Part shown: positions 21,225 to 31,630 of the stretch, piece after piece
Layout: each line of letters opens with the position of its first letter
How positions within the stretch are numbered: the stretch's first letter is position 1
Origin: Euglena gracilis
Taxonomy: Eukaryota > Euglenida > Euglenophyceae > Euglenales
Direction of reading: 5' to 3'
Assembly (NCBI GenBank): GCA_039621445.1
Contig: CP154955.1
Coordinates: forward strand, 18,146,691 to 18,210,690
Length of the DNA: 64,000 nt
Program-made: the position numbers and the translations under genes
The notes under the pieces: model-generated
Seen by the model: the letters and a program-made list of their open reading frames with translations, nothing else
Databases searched by the model: none
What the model was told of the DNA's origin: nothing

Positions 21225-23861
21225 CTTAGGCGGCGCGAATTGCCCAACCGATTTTTGTGTTTTTTGGCGTTTTTTGACTGTTTTAAAAATGGCTAAAAGG
21301 GCACATAATTATAGGTTAAGAGGGGTGTGTGGCAGCTTTGGGCAAAAATTTAACAGAAGTGGTTTTGCGCGGTATTCCGCTTAAACGATTTTCGATTGTG
21401 TGTGAGTAGTGTGAGTAAGGGGTGTACTAGAAACGTCTGAAATGAGTTGAAAAACACCGACTTTGAATGGGTGTGGCACGGGGCTGTGTGTCCGTGGTGT
21501 ACGTTTATAACAGTATTTGAGAGACGAGTGAACAACACAAGCGTGTGCGGATAACCGCGTAAAACGAAACAAGAAGTGACAGACAACATAGTTAAACGTT
21601 TGGGCGGATATCCGCGCACAATGCACTTGTACGCGGATTACCGCGTACAAGTGAAAACAAAGAATGGTACGCGGATTACCGCCTACCATAACACAAACAG
21701 TTGATGATGGGTGGGAGGGAATCCGCCTGGTATGTGTGTATACGTGGTGAGTGTAAGGCGACTGGGTGTAAGCGGGAATCCGTGTGGCCGGGTTAAGGGT
21801 GGGCAGAAAAAGGACAGCATTTGTGGACGATGGGATGGGGGTAGAAGATGGAAACCACCCTAGAAACGAAGTCTGCCGGTTTGTTGGCAAAGTTTTGCAA
21901 CCCTACTTGTTACACCAGTCAAAGGGGTGAACCTTTGCAGAGGACACAAACGACAGACTTTGTTGCCAGGTCGCCAGGCAGTTTGCAACTGAATGGCGTC
22001 TGGCATGTTGTGGTGAGTTTGAGGGGTGGAGGTTTATGGAAACCAGGGAGAGGAGATTGAACCAGCAGGGGTTGACCAACCGAGGAGAGACGGCCAGCCC
22101 TTTAAACTTGGGCACTCAGGGCAGGTGTGGTTTCCGAAAGGACCGGAGACACTTGTGCTGAGGGTGGTTACGTGGATGGAGGCCAAAACGCATCGGGTCA
22201 AACATCGACCCGGCGTTGGTTGAGAACGACGACCTTCTGGTTTACCCCCCCTCCCACACGGCTTCTGACGGTGGAGACCACCGTTGCCTCCTCCGGAGGC
22301 ATGTTGCCGACCCCGAGGGAAGAAGAGCCAGTTAAAAAGAGGTGGTTTGGGCATTTTGCCTGAATTTCAGCAAAAACTGCAGCTTTTCAAAGGAAAAATG
22401 CTGTAAAACTCTTTCAAAAAACAATTAAAAATGCCTTGAATTTTCAGAACCTGGAGGACTCCTTCCCAAAACCCCCCGAAATTGTTCGATTGCTGTCACC
22501 AGCTGCTGAAACAGGCGTTTCTCCGTCCATATCTTGAATCACTTCTTCGTCGGCCTTCCCCAAACCCTGATTTTGGGGCCACCAAGACCGTCGGGTTCCA
22601 GGAGGAGGGCCCTGGGAGGTGCTTTTGTTCCTCCTGAGAAATCAACCTCAGTTTTTTGGCCGTTTTTCGGGACGGTAACAAAACATCTTCTCTACCGCAG
22701 CTCACCCGGCCTGGCAACTGACACGTGCGTTCCACTGCTGTCCCTGCAGCCACCCCTTCACCACTAGCCAGGGGGAACATTATTGCGTCCGAGTTGCAGA
22801 GGAGGGTGTCCACCTCCCGCTCAAATGCCAGGCGGGTTTCCGCCTGCTCGGTTGCTTGCTGTCCCGGCGCAGCAGCCACAGCTCCCTTTCAACCTGTCTC
22901 GACCAACTGTCAAAAACGATGTCGCCACACGTCACCACTGACACCGACACTTCGGGACACCAAAACATCACAAAACACAACCCATCAGGACAGCAACAAG
23001 CTCCACGCGGGTTTCCGCCCAAACCACATCTGCGCGGAAACCCGTGCAAACTAAAAGCGAAGTAGGCGGATAACCGCGCACTGCAATCGTTCACCAACGC
23101 CTCAAAGTCCCCCTCCCTCTCCCCCAAACCTGTTCATTAACAACTTCACGTGATGACCCACTTCTGGAGGTTTCTGCGCGTTCCCACTTCCCGCTCCCAC
23201 ATGTCATCCACAAAACACGAACTATTCTCATTCTCAAACCCTTCTGCGCGGGTTTCTGCCTGAGGAATCATCACTTCTGTACGCGGTAAACCGTGTAACC
23301 TCGTTTTTAACGTTATTCCCAGTCCAATCGCCTCCGTAAGGCCAGCATCTCTCCGTCACAAAAACTCATTTTGCGCGGTTTACCGCTTAAAACATCTCTT
23401 CCAAGAAATTGTAGCATCTGTTGGCCAGTGTTGTCTGTTCACCTCCCCCGTTACTGGACGTCGGCACTCACGAGAGGTTCAAAAGTGCGCGGGTTGCTTA
23501 AGCGGGTGCCTCTTCGTCACCTGCCACACTGTGTCACCCCCCCTCCAGAGGGGGGGTCCGACAGCAACGCCAAACAACCTCAGCTCCGGAGGCCAGGTGT
23601 TCTCCGGCTGTTTTCTGTTTTTCAAAATTTCAGGGTGTTCCAGGGGGGTGTTTTCCAAAACCCCCCCTAAAACGACCATAAATTCTCAATATCGCCAATT
23701 TGTCAAAGTGCTTAAAATGGACCCTTAACGACCCAAATTTTCGTGCTGGTGCCATCCTCTCAAAATTTCGAGCACAAAACGGTGAGTTTCGTAAACGGAA
23801 ACCCGCGCACCCCAAGCGTGCAAAAAATCGCAAAAAAATTGGGCAATTCGCGCCGCCTAAG
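21225..23861. mobile_element. 2.64-kb TIR element with GCGG/CCGC palindromes (element P1)
   Basis: It has perfect 23-bp TIRs, CTTAGGCGGCGCGAATTGCC (plus CAA) at 21225-21247 and its exact reverse complement at 23839-23861. They are flanked by the 5-bp duplication ACTGG (21220-21224, 23862-23866). The interior has at least 15 short palindromes of the type CGCGGNNNNCCGCG, for example 21367, 21549, 21604, 21631, 21669, 23010, 23029, 23281 and 23374. Minus-strand frames inside (22.03-22.35, 22.50-22.88, 22.78-23.13 kb) are long enough to be remains of its own gene. The transposon superfamily is not recognised. Confidence 0.85.
22706..22858 (-). CDS. Candidate exon inside element P1
   Basis: A 51-codon minus exon, phase 0 at both ends, between acceptor CTGCGCCGGGACAG and donor GGCCGG|GTGAGC. 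It reads TEQAETRLAFEREVDTLLCN and onwards. It lies within the TIRs of element P1, so it may be part of a transposon protein. No catalytic motif can be seen. A plus frame also crosses the region. Confidence 0.4.
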
Positions 23862-24239
23862 ACTGGCTGGAACCCGCATCCAAACAGCCACGTGACTATG
23901 GTCTAAAAGCCATGCAGTCGCTTTCATTGCCACCCCTCACAACTTGCCTTCCTCCTTTCCCACGTCGCAGTGTTACTTAGGCGGCGCACCTTGCACTTAA
24001 GCTTTTTTTCTTTGCGGATGTGCGCAATTGCGCAAATCGACTTTTTTTTTTACAATTTCCTTGAACCGCCGAAAGCACCTGGTGAAACAGCAATATTTAA
24101 GGTTTAAACCTCACGATACAGGTTAGGAAACACAAGGGTCTCACGCTATCATCCTAACGAGCTGTCTGGTGCGTCTGGAGCGACAGATTGGTGTTGTCGT
24201 CTGTGAAACAGGTGGGTTGTACACCCTGGCTGTTACGAC

Positions 24240-24440
24240 TATGGATTTCCATGCTGCCTGTAACTGGCAGGTGATGCACACCTGTTTGACAGGGACAGAC
24301 TATCCATCATTTGGACAACGTGATGTGCAGGTAAAATTAAGCGACGATGGTGGAAAAAAAAACTTTCCAGAACTCTGCTGCTACCAGACGGATCGAAACG
24401 TGTCTAACGATGGAACACGCACGACACAAATTTATGAAAT
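24240..24440 (+). CDS. Candidate coding segment in element P2
   Basis: A plus frame reads VMHTCLTGTDYPSFGQRDVQ between GCCTGTAACTGGCAG and a GTAAAA donor (24273-24332). It then either stays open or splices after ACTTTCCAG to a short tail ending in TGA. The minus strand has no comparable frame at 24160-24330. Product unknown. Confidence 0.3.
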
Positions 24441-25309
24441 GAGGGTCGATGTGCGCATTTGCGCACATCGACCACATGTGTATTTTGTGTAAGTGGCTGG
24501 TGTGGGCATTTGCGCACATCGACCACTTGTGTATTTTTAGATGGTCGATGTGCGCAAATGCGCACACCAACCACTTACAAATAAATAAGTGGTCGATGTG
24601 CGCAAATGCGCACACCAACCATCTGCACAAAATACAAATGTGGTTGGTATGCGCAAACGCGTGAGAGGTCGATGCGCGCATTTGCGCACACCAACCACGT
24701 GAAATTCGAAGGAGCCATTGCAGGTACTGTTTGGGGTCGTGTTTGATGTGATGTGATGTGATGTTGATGTGCTCTGTCGGAAATTGCTATCGTGGCCGGT
24801 GTGCACAAATGCGCACATCGTCATGGTGTGCCCATTTTGCACTTCGACAACGTCCATCTTTACGCACGTGGTCGGTGTTTGAAAGTGTGCAAACGCCGAC
24901 CATGTGCGCATTTGCGCAAACCGACCACTTTTTTTTTATTCTGACCTGGCACTTGATTCATGTTTTTATTCAGTGCAATTTCTGTCTGTTTTCGGAGCAC
25001 AGCTGCGTCGTAAGCTCTTCCCGTTGTTGTTGTTTCAAAAGGCTCAGGGCAGCGAGGTCCGTTTATGTGCTGTGATACTTGATCGCATCCCTTTGCACAC
25101 ATATAAATGAAGTCGGTTTGCGCAAGTGCGCACACATTGACGGTGTGAGCATTTGCGCAAACCGACCTCACCTTCTGTCCCAAATTCACGGTATTTGTCA
25201 CACCGTTATTGGCATTATGAAGTCTGGGGTATTTATGACAATTCTTCGGGGAACCATTGAATGGTCCGTGTGCGCAATTGAGCACATCGACATTCTTGCT
25301 TTGTTCAGA

Positions 25310-25690
25310 ATATGGCAGTAATAGATCACTCCAGTGAAATTTGTGTGATCCCTCTCCCATTTCATCGTGAAACAATTTGGCCCGACGCATCCCCGCTGCA
25401 AGTTCGGTGGGGACGGGAGACCCTTCCCTCCCTTTCAAACCACTTTCCCTTCACCCTGCACGGGCCTTCGCAAAATCCCCAGGCACACCTTCCTTTCTGC
25501 GTCCCTGTCCAGCGGCACGATTGGACCCACCCTGGCCCCCCGTCCTTGTGACCCCGCGCTTCGGAAAACGTCCAAAAACAAAACAGTGTGTCAAAACCCC
25601 CGGAGACAGCCAGCCAGGTCCACCAACAGCCGGCGAGAAGAGTCGCATCGCACAAAAAGGGGGGAGGCGGTACTGAGGTTTTGGTGTGTT
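25310..25690 (+). CDS. Open frame in right part of element P2
   Basis: Part of a 191-codon plus frame (from 25367), Ser/Thr/Pro/Arg-rich with no recognised motif. The minus strand is open for 97 codons. It could be remains of an element-encoded protein. Confidence 0.25.
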
Positions 25691-25948
25691 TGTCAGTGTT
25701 TTTTCACTTTGGGGGGGGGGGGTAGGTCTGGGGGTTTTCCTGGCATGCCGACCATCAAAAAAACGGCTAAAAAAAAGGAATTCGCGGGACCGCCAGGGCC
25801 AAAAATGGAGATTCAGCTGGATTTGTCGTCCACCTGCTCCCTCAAGCCCTCACCCATTGCTTTGCCGGCGCCAAAATCAAAAAAAATGGTCGGTTTGCGC
25901 AAATGCGCACACCGACCAAAAAAAACGAGATGCGCCACCTGAGTGTTA

Positions 25949-26936
25949 GCACTGTGAAAAGCCAGCGGGATGTTCCCCCGGTGTTTTCGTTGTTGATTCT
26001 GCTGTTGGGCTTAGTGTTGGGCTTAATTTCTTGCCGCTGAATGACTGGAAAGCATGGTCCAAAAGGTTTTTGACCCAATATGAATGTGATGTCGGGAGAG
26101 CAAAATCACTGACTTTTGGACTTCCTTGCTGTTTTTGAACGAGGCATTTGGGTAAAAGGTGTCCTTGCGGCAGGATTGAAAATGCTGAAACCCGACGATT
26201 TATCAGTGTTTTCCAGATCCGGGAAAAAAAATGCAAAAACTGGACTGCATGAGAAATGTGTGATGGTGCAAAAATCTTTACACAGGCTGCAAAACGGGCA
26301 AGTGGAAAGCAGCAACACAAAAAATGGCAAAGAACCAACTCTTGTTGCCTTCGCCGCGTCTCAAAAAGAGCAATAAACCAAAACAGTCAGCTAGTGTGAC
26401 AGAAAGAAATTAAAGCAGCTGAGTCAACTGTGGGACCACCGTGAAGCAATAGCATGGTCCCTGTCTTCCGTGGCTCCATAAACAGAATCGATGGCAGGAA
26501 ATTTGTTGCGACAAAATCAACTCATCATGCAAATGTGTTCAAATATAATAAGGAATGACAGCGGTGGATGGAGGGTGGCAGGGTCGATGGAGGGAGCACT
26601 GTGCCTGGTTTCTTTGTGAAAAACCCCTTTGGATAGAGGTTTTCACAAAAGGTCCTCCTTTGTCGCAGGCCCAAAGGTAGTGAACCTGGACATGTGGGCA
26701 ACACTTTACTTTACCCCAGACCTCCAAAAACCTCCTTCCAATCTGGTTTCAGAATTCGATGTGGCTTCACCAGGAACCAAACACAACCCGACTGCCTGCT
26801 CCTCACGGAAACACACATCGTCCTCGTTCAAGGCAACGCTGGACTGGGGGGAGGGCTCCAAGGAGCTGAAGGCGCTGGCGTCGGAGCCTTGCTTGATTGG
26901 GAGCAGCGACCCAACCATGCCATTGCTTAGCGACCC
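25949..26936. CDS. Open frames, strand unresolved
   Basis: A plus frame at 26116-26376 (KCVMVQKSLHRLQNGQVESS, ending TAA) and a minus frame at 25946-26338 both look protein-like. Bases 26700-26890 are open on both strands; the minus reading VALNEDDVCFREEQAVGLC ends at a plausible donor TTTTTGGAG|GTCTGG. No family is recognised. Confidence 0.25.
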
Positions 26937-27240
26937 CTGGGGGGTCACTTTCCACTCTGAAAAAACCAGTCAGTCACTTTACCCCCCCCCCCGCGCGGGA
27001 GGGGGGATCGGCCACTCTTGAATGATGAGGAGGAGGCAATGAAAAATTTGCCAAAAAGTCTCAAAAAATATAAAAATCCTGCGCCTTCAGCGCCGGGCTA
27101 GGCACTTTTCATTTTCCAGCCTACCCCACCCCCGGGGGAGGGGGGTTTTGGCCAGAATACCAGTCAGTCACTCTGAAAAAACCAGTCAGTCACTCTGAAG
27201 AAAAAAAAACAGTAAGTCACCCCCCCCCCTGGGGTGGGAC
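26937..27240. repeat. CCAGTCAGTCACTT family, copy 2
   Basis: Several AAAACCAGTCAGTCACT words with C/G-run arms (26960-27005, 27160-27235), in the same style as 16.44-16.70 and 42.01-42.24 kb. Confidence 0.6.
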
Positions 27241-28190
27241 GGGTGTTAAGCAATGGTATGGGCCCAACCCTTGGCCAGCAACTGCTGGGGTTGGCAAATT
27301 TTTCACTTGGAAGGTTAGTCCTGGGGGGTTCAGCGACGTGTTCTGGAGGTTTAAAAACATCAAATTTAAACCATTCCCCCAGGTGTCAACGCCGGAAAAC
27401 TGTAAAAATCAAGGGATGGCATGTCACAAGAATTTCTAAAACCTGGACTCCAACCCTCCCAGTTAAAAATGTATCGGTGTGCACACCAACAAAAAAAAGC
27501 TTAAGTGCGAGTTAAGCCACGTAAGGCTGACCAGGATGGGAATTGGGGGGTGATGGGGGGGTTGACCCCCCCAGCCATCATACACAGTGTTTCTGGGATT
27601 CCGGTTCAGCTATGGGCAGGGGTTTCCTTAAGCAAAAAAAGATTCTGTCCCAGCAGATCCAGCGAAAAATCCACGGGAAAAATGTCTGAAAAAAATGGCA
27701 TATATTGGCAAAAATGGGACGACTTTGGGGGGAAATATATTTTGGCATCCGTGGACCATTGCCATCCACCCAAAACGTCAAAAAATGGGGTTTCGACGTT
27801 TCCATTTTTGACCCCGCTCGACCCCCAGACCGGCCATTGGCTGGCCCTTGGGCCAAATGCGGTCCTTGAGGGGCGGCCCGACCCCTTTGGCATTTTGTCC
27901 ACCCCACACTGCCCCCGCACCTGCGAAAGGCACTTCTGTTTAAACCAGGCAATTACTTTACAAAAAAGGAGATGTGCCCCCCACATGAACCTTGTGTGGA
28001 GGCGTCGGTGCTAGTCCCCAGAGCCAAGGCAGTCCACAAGGGGCAGGATTGATTTTGTTAACAATGAATGGCGATATTGGTGACTATGGCGATATGGTGG
28101 ACAAAACTGATGTGAAATTTTTACCATTCATTTGTCCATGTAGTGGTGGAGGGTGCAGATTTGAGGGAAGGGGGCTGACACAAACAGGTG
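27241..28190. other. No clear gene; repeat fragment
   Basis: Plus (27505-28014) and minus (27578-27986) frames are both open without a recognisable domain. Bases 27745-27830 (GTGGACCATTGCCATCCACCCAAAACGTCAAAAAATG, then TTTTTGACCCCG) resemble 17750-17815. Bases 27495-27525 carry GCTTAAGTGCGAGTTAAGCCACGTAAG, similar to the ends of elements P1/P2. Confidence 0.3.
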
Positions 28191-28196
28191 AGTTTT

Positions 28197-28285
28197 AAGT
28201 GCACGTCCACATCTGTGTTGGCACACACGTTTTCGGTGGGTGGGCCAAAACGTGTGTGCCAACACAGGTGTGGACGTACACACTT
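28197..28285. repeat. Long near-perfect hairpin
   Basis: A stem of about 37 bp, AAGTGCACGTCCACATCTGTG... paired with ...CACAGGTGTGGACGTACACACTT, around a loop CGGTGGGTGGGCC. Only a few mismatches. It could be a small element or a hairpin RNA source; nothing decides which. Confidence 0.85.
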
Positions 28286-28299
28286 GAAGCTCAGGGGGA

Positions 28300-28767
28300 G
28301 GAGGGGCGCTGCGCGGCAGTGCGTGCCTGAGCCCGTCGTGAGCAGCGGGGGGGAATGACACATCCTCCCCGGACTCCTCGTCCGCGGGAGGCAGCTCATA
28401 CGCCCGCCCGACGACGTGGGGGAGGTTGGGCGACCCCAGGGCCCTGCCACGCAGCGACGGGCCGCTCCGCCCCAGCCAAACCACCCCGAAGGGTGTGGGG
28501 TCAGCCCACAAACCCCAACTGATTTGCCACGTGTTGGAGGCCAGGCTTCGTTCAACAACCCGGAGCGGTTTCCCACCTTTCTGAAAAAGAAGCCTGTGGG
28601 AACGTGGCGTTTCACGGCAAACTTGGGACGAGCAAGGTCGTTGGTTTCTGACGGCAAACTTGGGACGAGCAAGGTCGTTGGTTTCTGGTGGAGGGGGGAC
28701 AACTCCTGTTGGGACCTGCGGAGTCCCATCATCCCTGGCCCCCACCGCAGCTACACCCGGACGATGT
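28300..28767. CDS. Coding-like region with internal tandem duplication
   Basis: Two minus frames (28121-28732, 28128-28745) and one plus frame (28416-28769) are open. A 37-bp unit CGGCAAACTTGGGACGAGCA... is repeated directly at 28614-28688; since 37 is not a multiple of 3, it shifts frame. No domain is recognised. Confidence 0.28.
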
Positions 28768-28769
28768 AA

Positions 28770-29340
28770 AACCCCCTAATAGTAGCACGGGTGCGCTTCT
28801 ATTTGGACCCCACCTGCGCGATTTTTGTTGATTTCTTTTAGAAATTCCATCAAAATGGGGAGTGCTTCAGGCTGTTTTTTTTTAACAACCCCGGGGGGAG
28901 GGGGGTTCCGGAGTGCCTATGAGTGCATGCCCAGGCAGGCACTACCACCCCCCCCCCGGAGGTCGACCCGGCCCAAGCCCCAAGCACATTCATTTAGAAA
29001 GACATTTTCCGTGGCGCCTTTGACGCTGTCTGCTACCTTTTCCCGTGTGCCCTACCCCCCCCCCTCCGGGGGGGTCGGATCGGGAGTGCCTGCCCAGGCA
29101 GGCACCCCCCCCCCCGGGTGGGGTCGGCACCCGACTAAAATACGGCGGCACCCGACTAAAATACGGCCTGGTGACCTTTGTAGTGGACCGCTTTTATTTT
29201 ATTTGGGTGCGCTTTTATTTGGGCCATGCGCTTGTAAACCTCCCCAAAATAAGGCCCCCCCAAAAATGGACCCCCCCAAAAACCTCAAAAAGAGACCCCC
29301 CATGGACGTTCCGAGCAAAAATCCATGAAATGGAACCCCC
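28770..29340. repeat. Clustered G/C-run elements
   Basis: Includes GTGCGCTTCTATTTGGACC (TACAAGCGCAC family), two GTGCCT(G/A)...CCCAGGCAGGCAC palindromes with C/G arms (28905-28960, 29080-29120), a direct repeat of GGCACCCGACTAAAATACGGC (29128-29166), and an ATAAGGCC/ATGGACC C-run array to 29340. No gene. Confidence 0.6.
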
Positions 29341-29479
29341 ATGAAAGTGGAAAAGGAATGACCGGAGGCCTGAAGGAAGGCACGACATGAAGAGATGAAA
29401 GGAAAATATTTTTTATAATCATGCAACTGTAGCATTTTGTGACGTGTCTACGTCTGTGAACGTAATATGATGTGAGAAT

Positions 29480-29648
29480 CAGTGCTCAAAGGGGCATCCC
29501 GCAATCATTTTCCAAAAACAAAAATTCTCCAACAAAAATCCATAAAACGGACCCCTCCCATGAATAAGACCCTCCCTCAGGCTTTCCAGCAACCGACCCA
29601 TGAAATAGACCGGGGGTCTTATTTGGGGTAGGGGGGTCAGAGGCCCCA
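29480..29648. mobile_element. ATAAGACC-family inverted-repeat element
   Basis: AATAAGACCCTCCCTCAGGCTTTCCAGCAACCGACCC, then ATAGACCGGGGGTCTTATTTGGGG. Same word and core order as 3294-3386 and 47320-47400. Confidence 0.6.
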
Positions 29649-29863
29649 CGCTTCTATTGCGGAGGGGTTACGATGCAGGACAACAGACAGTGCTGGCGGG
29701 GCCCCAGCTGCCACGGTGGTGCGGCTCCTCACGGACAGCCGGGAGAAGCTCTCGTTGCCGGGCGGCGGTTGGGGGCTGACGGACCGGCCATTGACGCAGC
29801 CCATCGGGAAAGACGACGCAGCAAGAGGGACGTCTGAGGGAGGGGAGGCAGGGGGACACGGTG
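29649..29863 (-). CDS. Candidate exon next to a MITE, part 2
   Basis: GC-rich and open on both strands. The minus frame reads DVPLAASSFPMGCVNGRSVS and onwards. Removing the neighbouring MITE plus one copy of its target duplication joins this frame to the minus frame of 30069-30260 without a stop or shift. The plus strand is also open across the same join, so strand rests on the recognised neighbours, which are minus. Product unknown. Confidence 0.4.
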
Positions 29864-30068
29864 CAGGCTTCTGTTTAAGACCCTGGGGGGGGGGGTCTGG
29901 GTGTTGAGTCCCAGGCTAGAAATATGGGTTCCAACGCAAAGCGCCGGAAATGCATTTGGGAAATGCCCTTAGACAGCCCGATTTTGGGAGGGTCCCAGGG
30001 GGGGTCCGGGGGGGGGGGGGGGGGGGGGACCTCCTCCTTCCCAGTCTTCCAAGTTTAAAAGAAGCCTG
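29864..30068. mobile_element. CAGGCTTC MITE inside an open frame
   Basis: A 205-bp element with ends CAGGCTTCTGTTTAAGACCC and GTCTTCCAAGTTTAAAAGAAGCCTG, flanked by ACACGGTG and CCAGGGTG (6 of 8 identical). The core has CAAAGCGCCGG and long G runs. The flanking duplication contains both AG and GT, so it could supply splice sites. Confidence 0.85.
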
Positions 30069-30260
30069 CCAGGGTGCGTGGGGGGGGGGGGGGGCGAATG
30101 CTTTTTGGGCGGGGCCGGGAGGCGCGCTTGTCCCCTGTGTGCGACTGCCCGGCAACGCATTCGGCACGCAAAGAAACTCCGCCTGGGCGGCGGCCCCGGC
30201 GCGGAACGTGTGGCTTCCGGCACTCCCTGGCCAGCACTGCCTACACCGGTGCCCCGTTTC
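30069..30260 (-). CDS. Candidate exon next to a MITE, part 1
   Basis: GC-rich and open on both strands. The minus frame in phase with 29649-29863 reads FRAGAAAQAEFLCVPNALPG and onwards to an APPPPHAPW end at the element. Product unknown. Confidence 0.38.
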
Positions 30261-30483
30261 TGTCCGGGATGGAAAATCCCCTTCTGGGATGGGTCCAACG
30301 CATGCAAGGATTTGGAAGGTTGAGGAAAGGGGATCTCGGGTCGATTGGGAAATTTGCTTTGGAAGAGAAAGACGGGGCCCAAAACAGGCTGCGGAGGACT
30401 GACCTGTTGGAAAGCGGGGTTGAGGTGGGCATGGGCAAAAGGATGCCAAGCAAAAACTGTAGGGGAGACATTTTCCCCAAGTT

Positions 30484-31152
30484 GTGCGCATTCTCGAAGA
30501 GAGACAGGAGGGAATTGCAAGAACTGTGGGAAAGCCCGAAATGATGGCGGAAAGAAAAACGCCATCTAAGTGTGAGGCACTGAAAAACGTTGGCCTGACC
30601 CAACCTTTTCAGTGGTGTGGGGGCCAAGCTCGGAAGGAACTGCGAAAAAAAAAAACCCGAATGCAGGCAGAGAGAGGGAACAAGCTAGTCAGCCACACAC
30701 AAGTTCTGGCAGAGCCCTGGCACAAAGCGGCGCTGTCCCGGCAGCATACAACAAGAAGAGGGGTCCCTGGGGCAAAGCCGGCCGCGGAGCTCAACGAATC
30801 GGACAACACAATTGACTGGTCCTGGCGGTGGCCAGTCACAGGCGTGCCCCAAACCAGTCCCCTTGACCCGAAGAAAGTGGTTAGGGCCGGGGTCCGCGGG
30901 GCAAAGGAGCCGCCTCGGAACACCACTTTCACACGGTGTGGGTGCCTCGGAAGGGCCCGCAATGCCACCGGGGAGCAAATGGTGTTGCACAAAGGTGAAA
31001 ACAAGCAAGAGACCACATGTCGCCGTTTTTGTTACAGCCATACCTCCTGTAAAATAAATCCCCCCCAAAAAAATAAAACCTGGGGTCTGCCTTTTCTCGT
31101 TTTAAGGCCATTACTGAAAATCCCCAGTGGTGGGATTTTTGCTGAAAACTAG
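30484..31152 (+). CDS. 222-codon open frame, unknown product
   Basis: A long plus-strand frame (ILEERQEGIARTVGKPEMMA), Lys/Arg/Gln-rich with several Cys. The minus strand is open for 135 codons in 30609-31016 and also looks natural (LVWGTPVTGHRQDQSIVLSD). Strand is unresolved and no domain is recognised. Confidence 0.3.
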   Translation: MRILEERQEGIARTVGKPEMMAERKTPSKCEALKNVGLTQPFQWCGGQARKELRKKKTRMQAERGNKLVSHTQVLAEPWHKAALSRQHTTRRGVPGAKPAAELNESDNTIDWSWRWPVTGVPQTSPLDPKKVVRAGVRGAKEPPRNTTFTRCGCLGRARNATGEQMVLHKGENKQETTCRRFCYSHTSCKINPPQKNKTWGLPFLVLRPLLKIPSGGIFAEN

Positions 31153-31630
31153 GCCGGAAAAAAGACTTCCTGCGGAAGGGTCCAAAAACAGATCCATTCA
31201 AATGGGATGATGGATTTGCAATGAGCAAAAATGTGTCAAAGAATGCCAATTTCAACACATACAAAATGGGCAGACATTGAAAAGCATCAAAAAAATCACC
31301 CACTTTGGAGTAGTTCCAAAGTTTTAGGATAGGGATTTTCCCCAAGAGGCCCAAAGGGGTCATATTTGGGGGTCCATTTTGAATTTGAATTTTAATTTTT
31401 TTTGCTGAAAATTGGCAGGTGGTCTTATTTAGGGGGGTCTAATTTTGGGGAGGCATTTAGCATTAACTGCGAAATTGAGCATTTGGTGCATTCTCGGCAA
31501 ACTTGAGAACCTTTTGTTTCAGACCAAGTTGTGATTGCAATGGCGAGCCTGTGTGAAAATGATGGAGCGCCGGGGTAACACTTTCTGGGACACCAGCCAC
31601 AGTGTGGCTGTGCGTGGACCAGGCCGCCAC
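31153..31630. other. No clear gene
   Basis: AT-rich DNA with an AATTTTAATTTTTTTT stretch, then the 3' flank of the RING-finger gene. No polyadenylation signal was identified with confidence. Confidence 0.4.

Larger units (their letters stand above)
23976..25943. mobile_element. 1.97-kb TIR element with GTGCGCAAATGCGCAC palindromes (element P2)
   Basis: The ends are CTTAGGCGGCGCACC (23976) and GCGCCACCTGAG (ending 25943), an imperfect inverted repeat (10 of the first 12 bases), flanked by a perfect 5-bp TSD TGTTA (23971-23975, 25944-25948). Ends and TSD length match element P1. The interior has about 14 copies of a palindrome around TGCGCAAATGCGCA, many extended to GGTCGATGTGCGCATTTGCGCACATCGACC. 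These generate the repeating Cys-Ala-His-Ile-Asp frames, which are not proteins. Confidence 0.85.

Noticed and set aside
24337-24911. Repetitive Cys-Ala-His-Ile-Asp protein
   Set aside because: Produced by the GTGCGCAAATGCGCAC palindromes in any frame; not a conserved protein.
26692-26890. LINE reverse transcriptase fragment (plus frame SFQSGFRIRCGFTRNQTQPD)
   Set aside because: Only a loose resemblance to the QSGFR motif; no YADD box or other RT blocks follow, and the minus frame is equally open.
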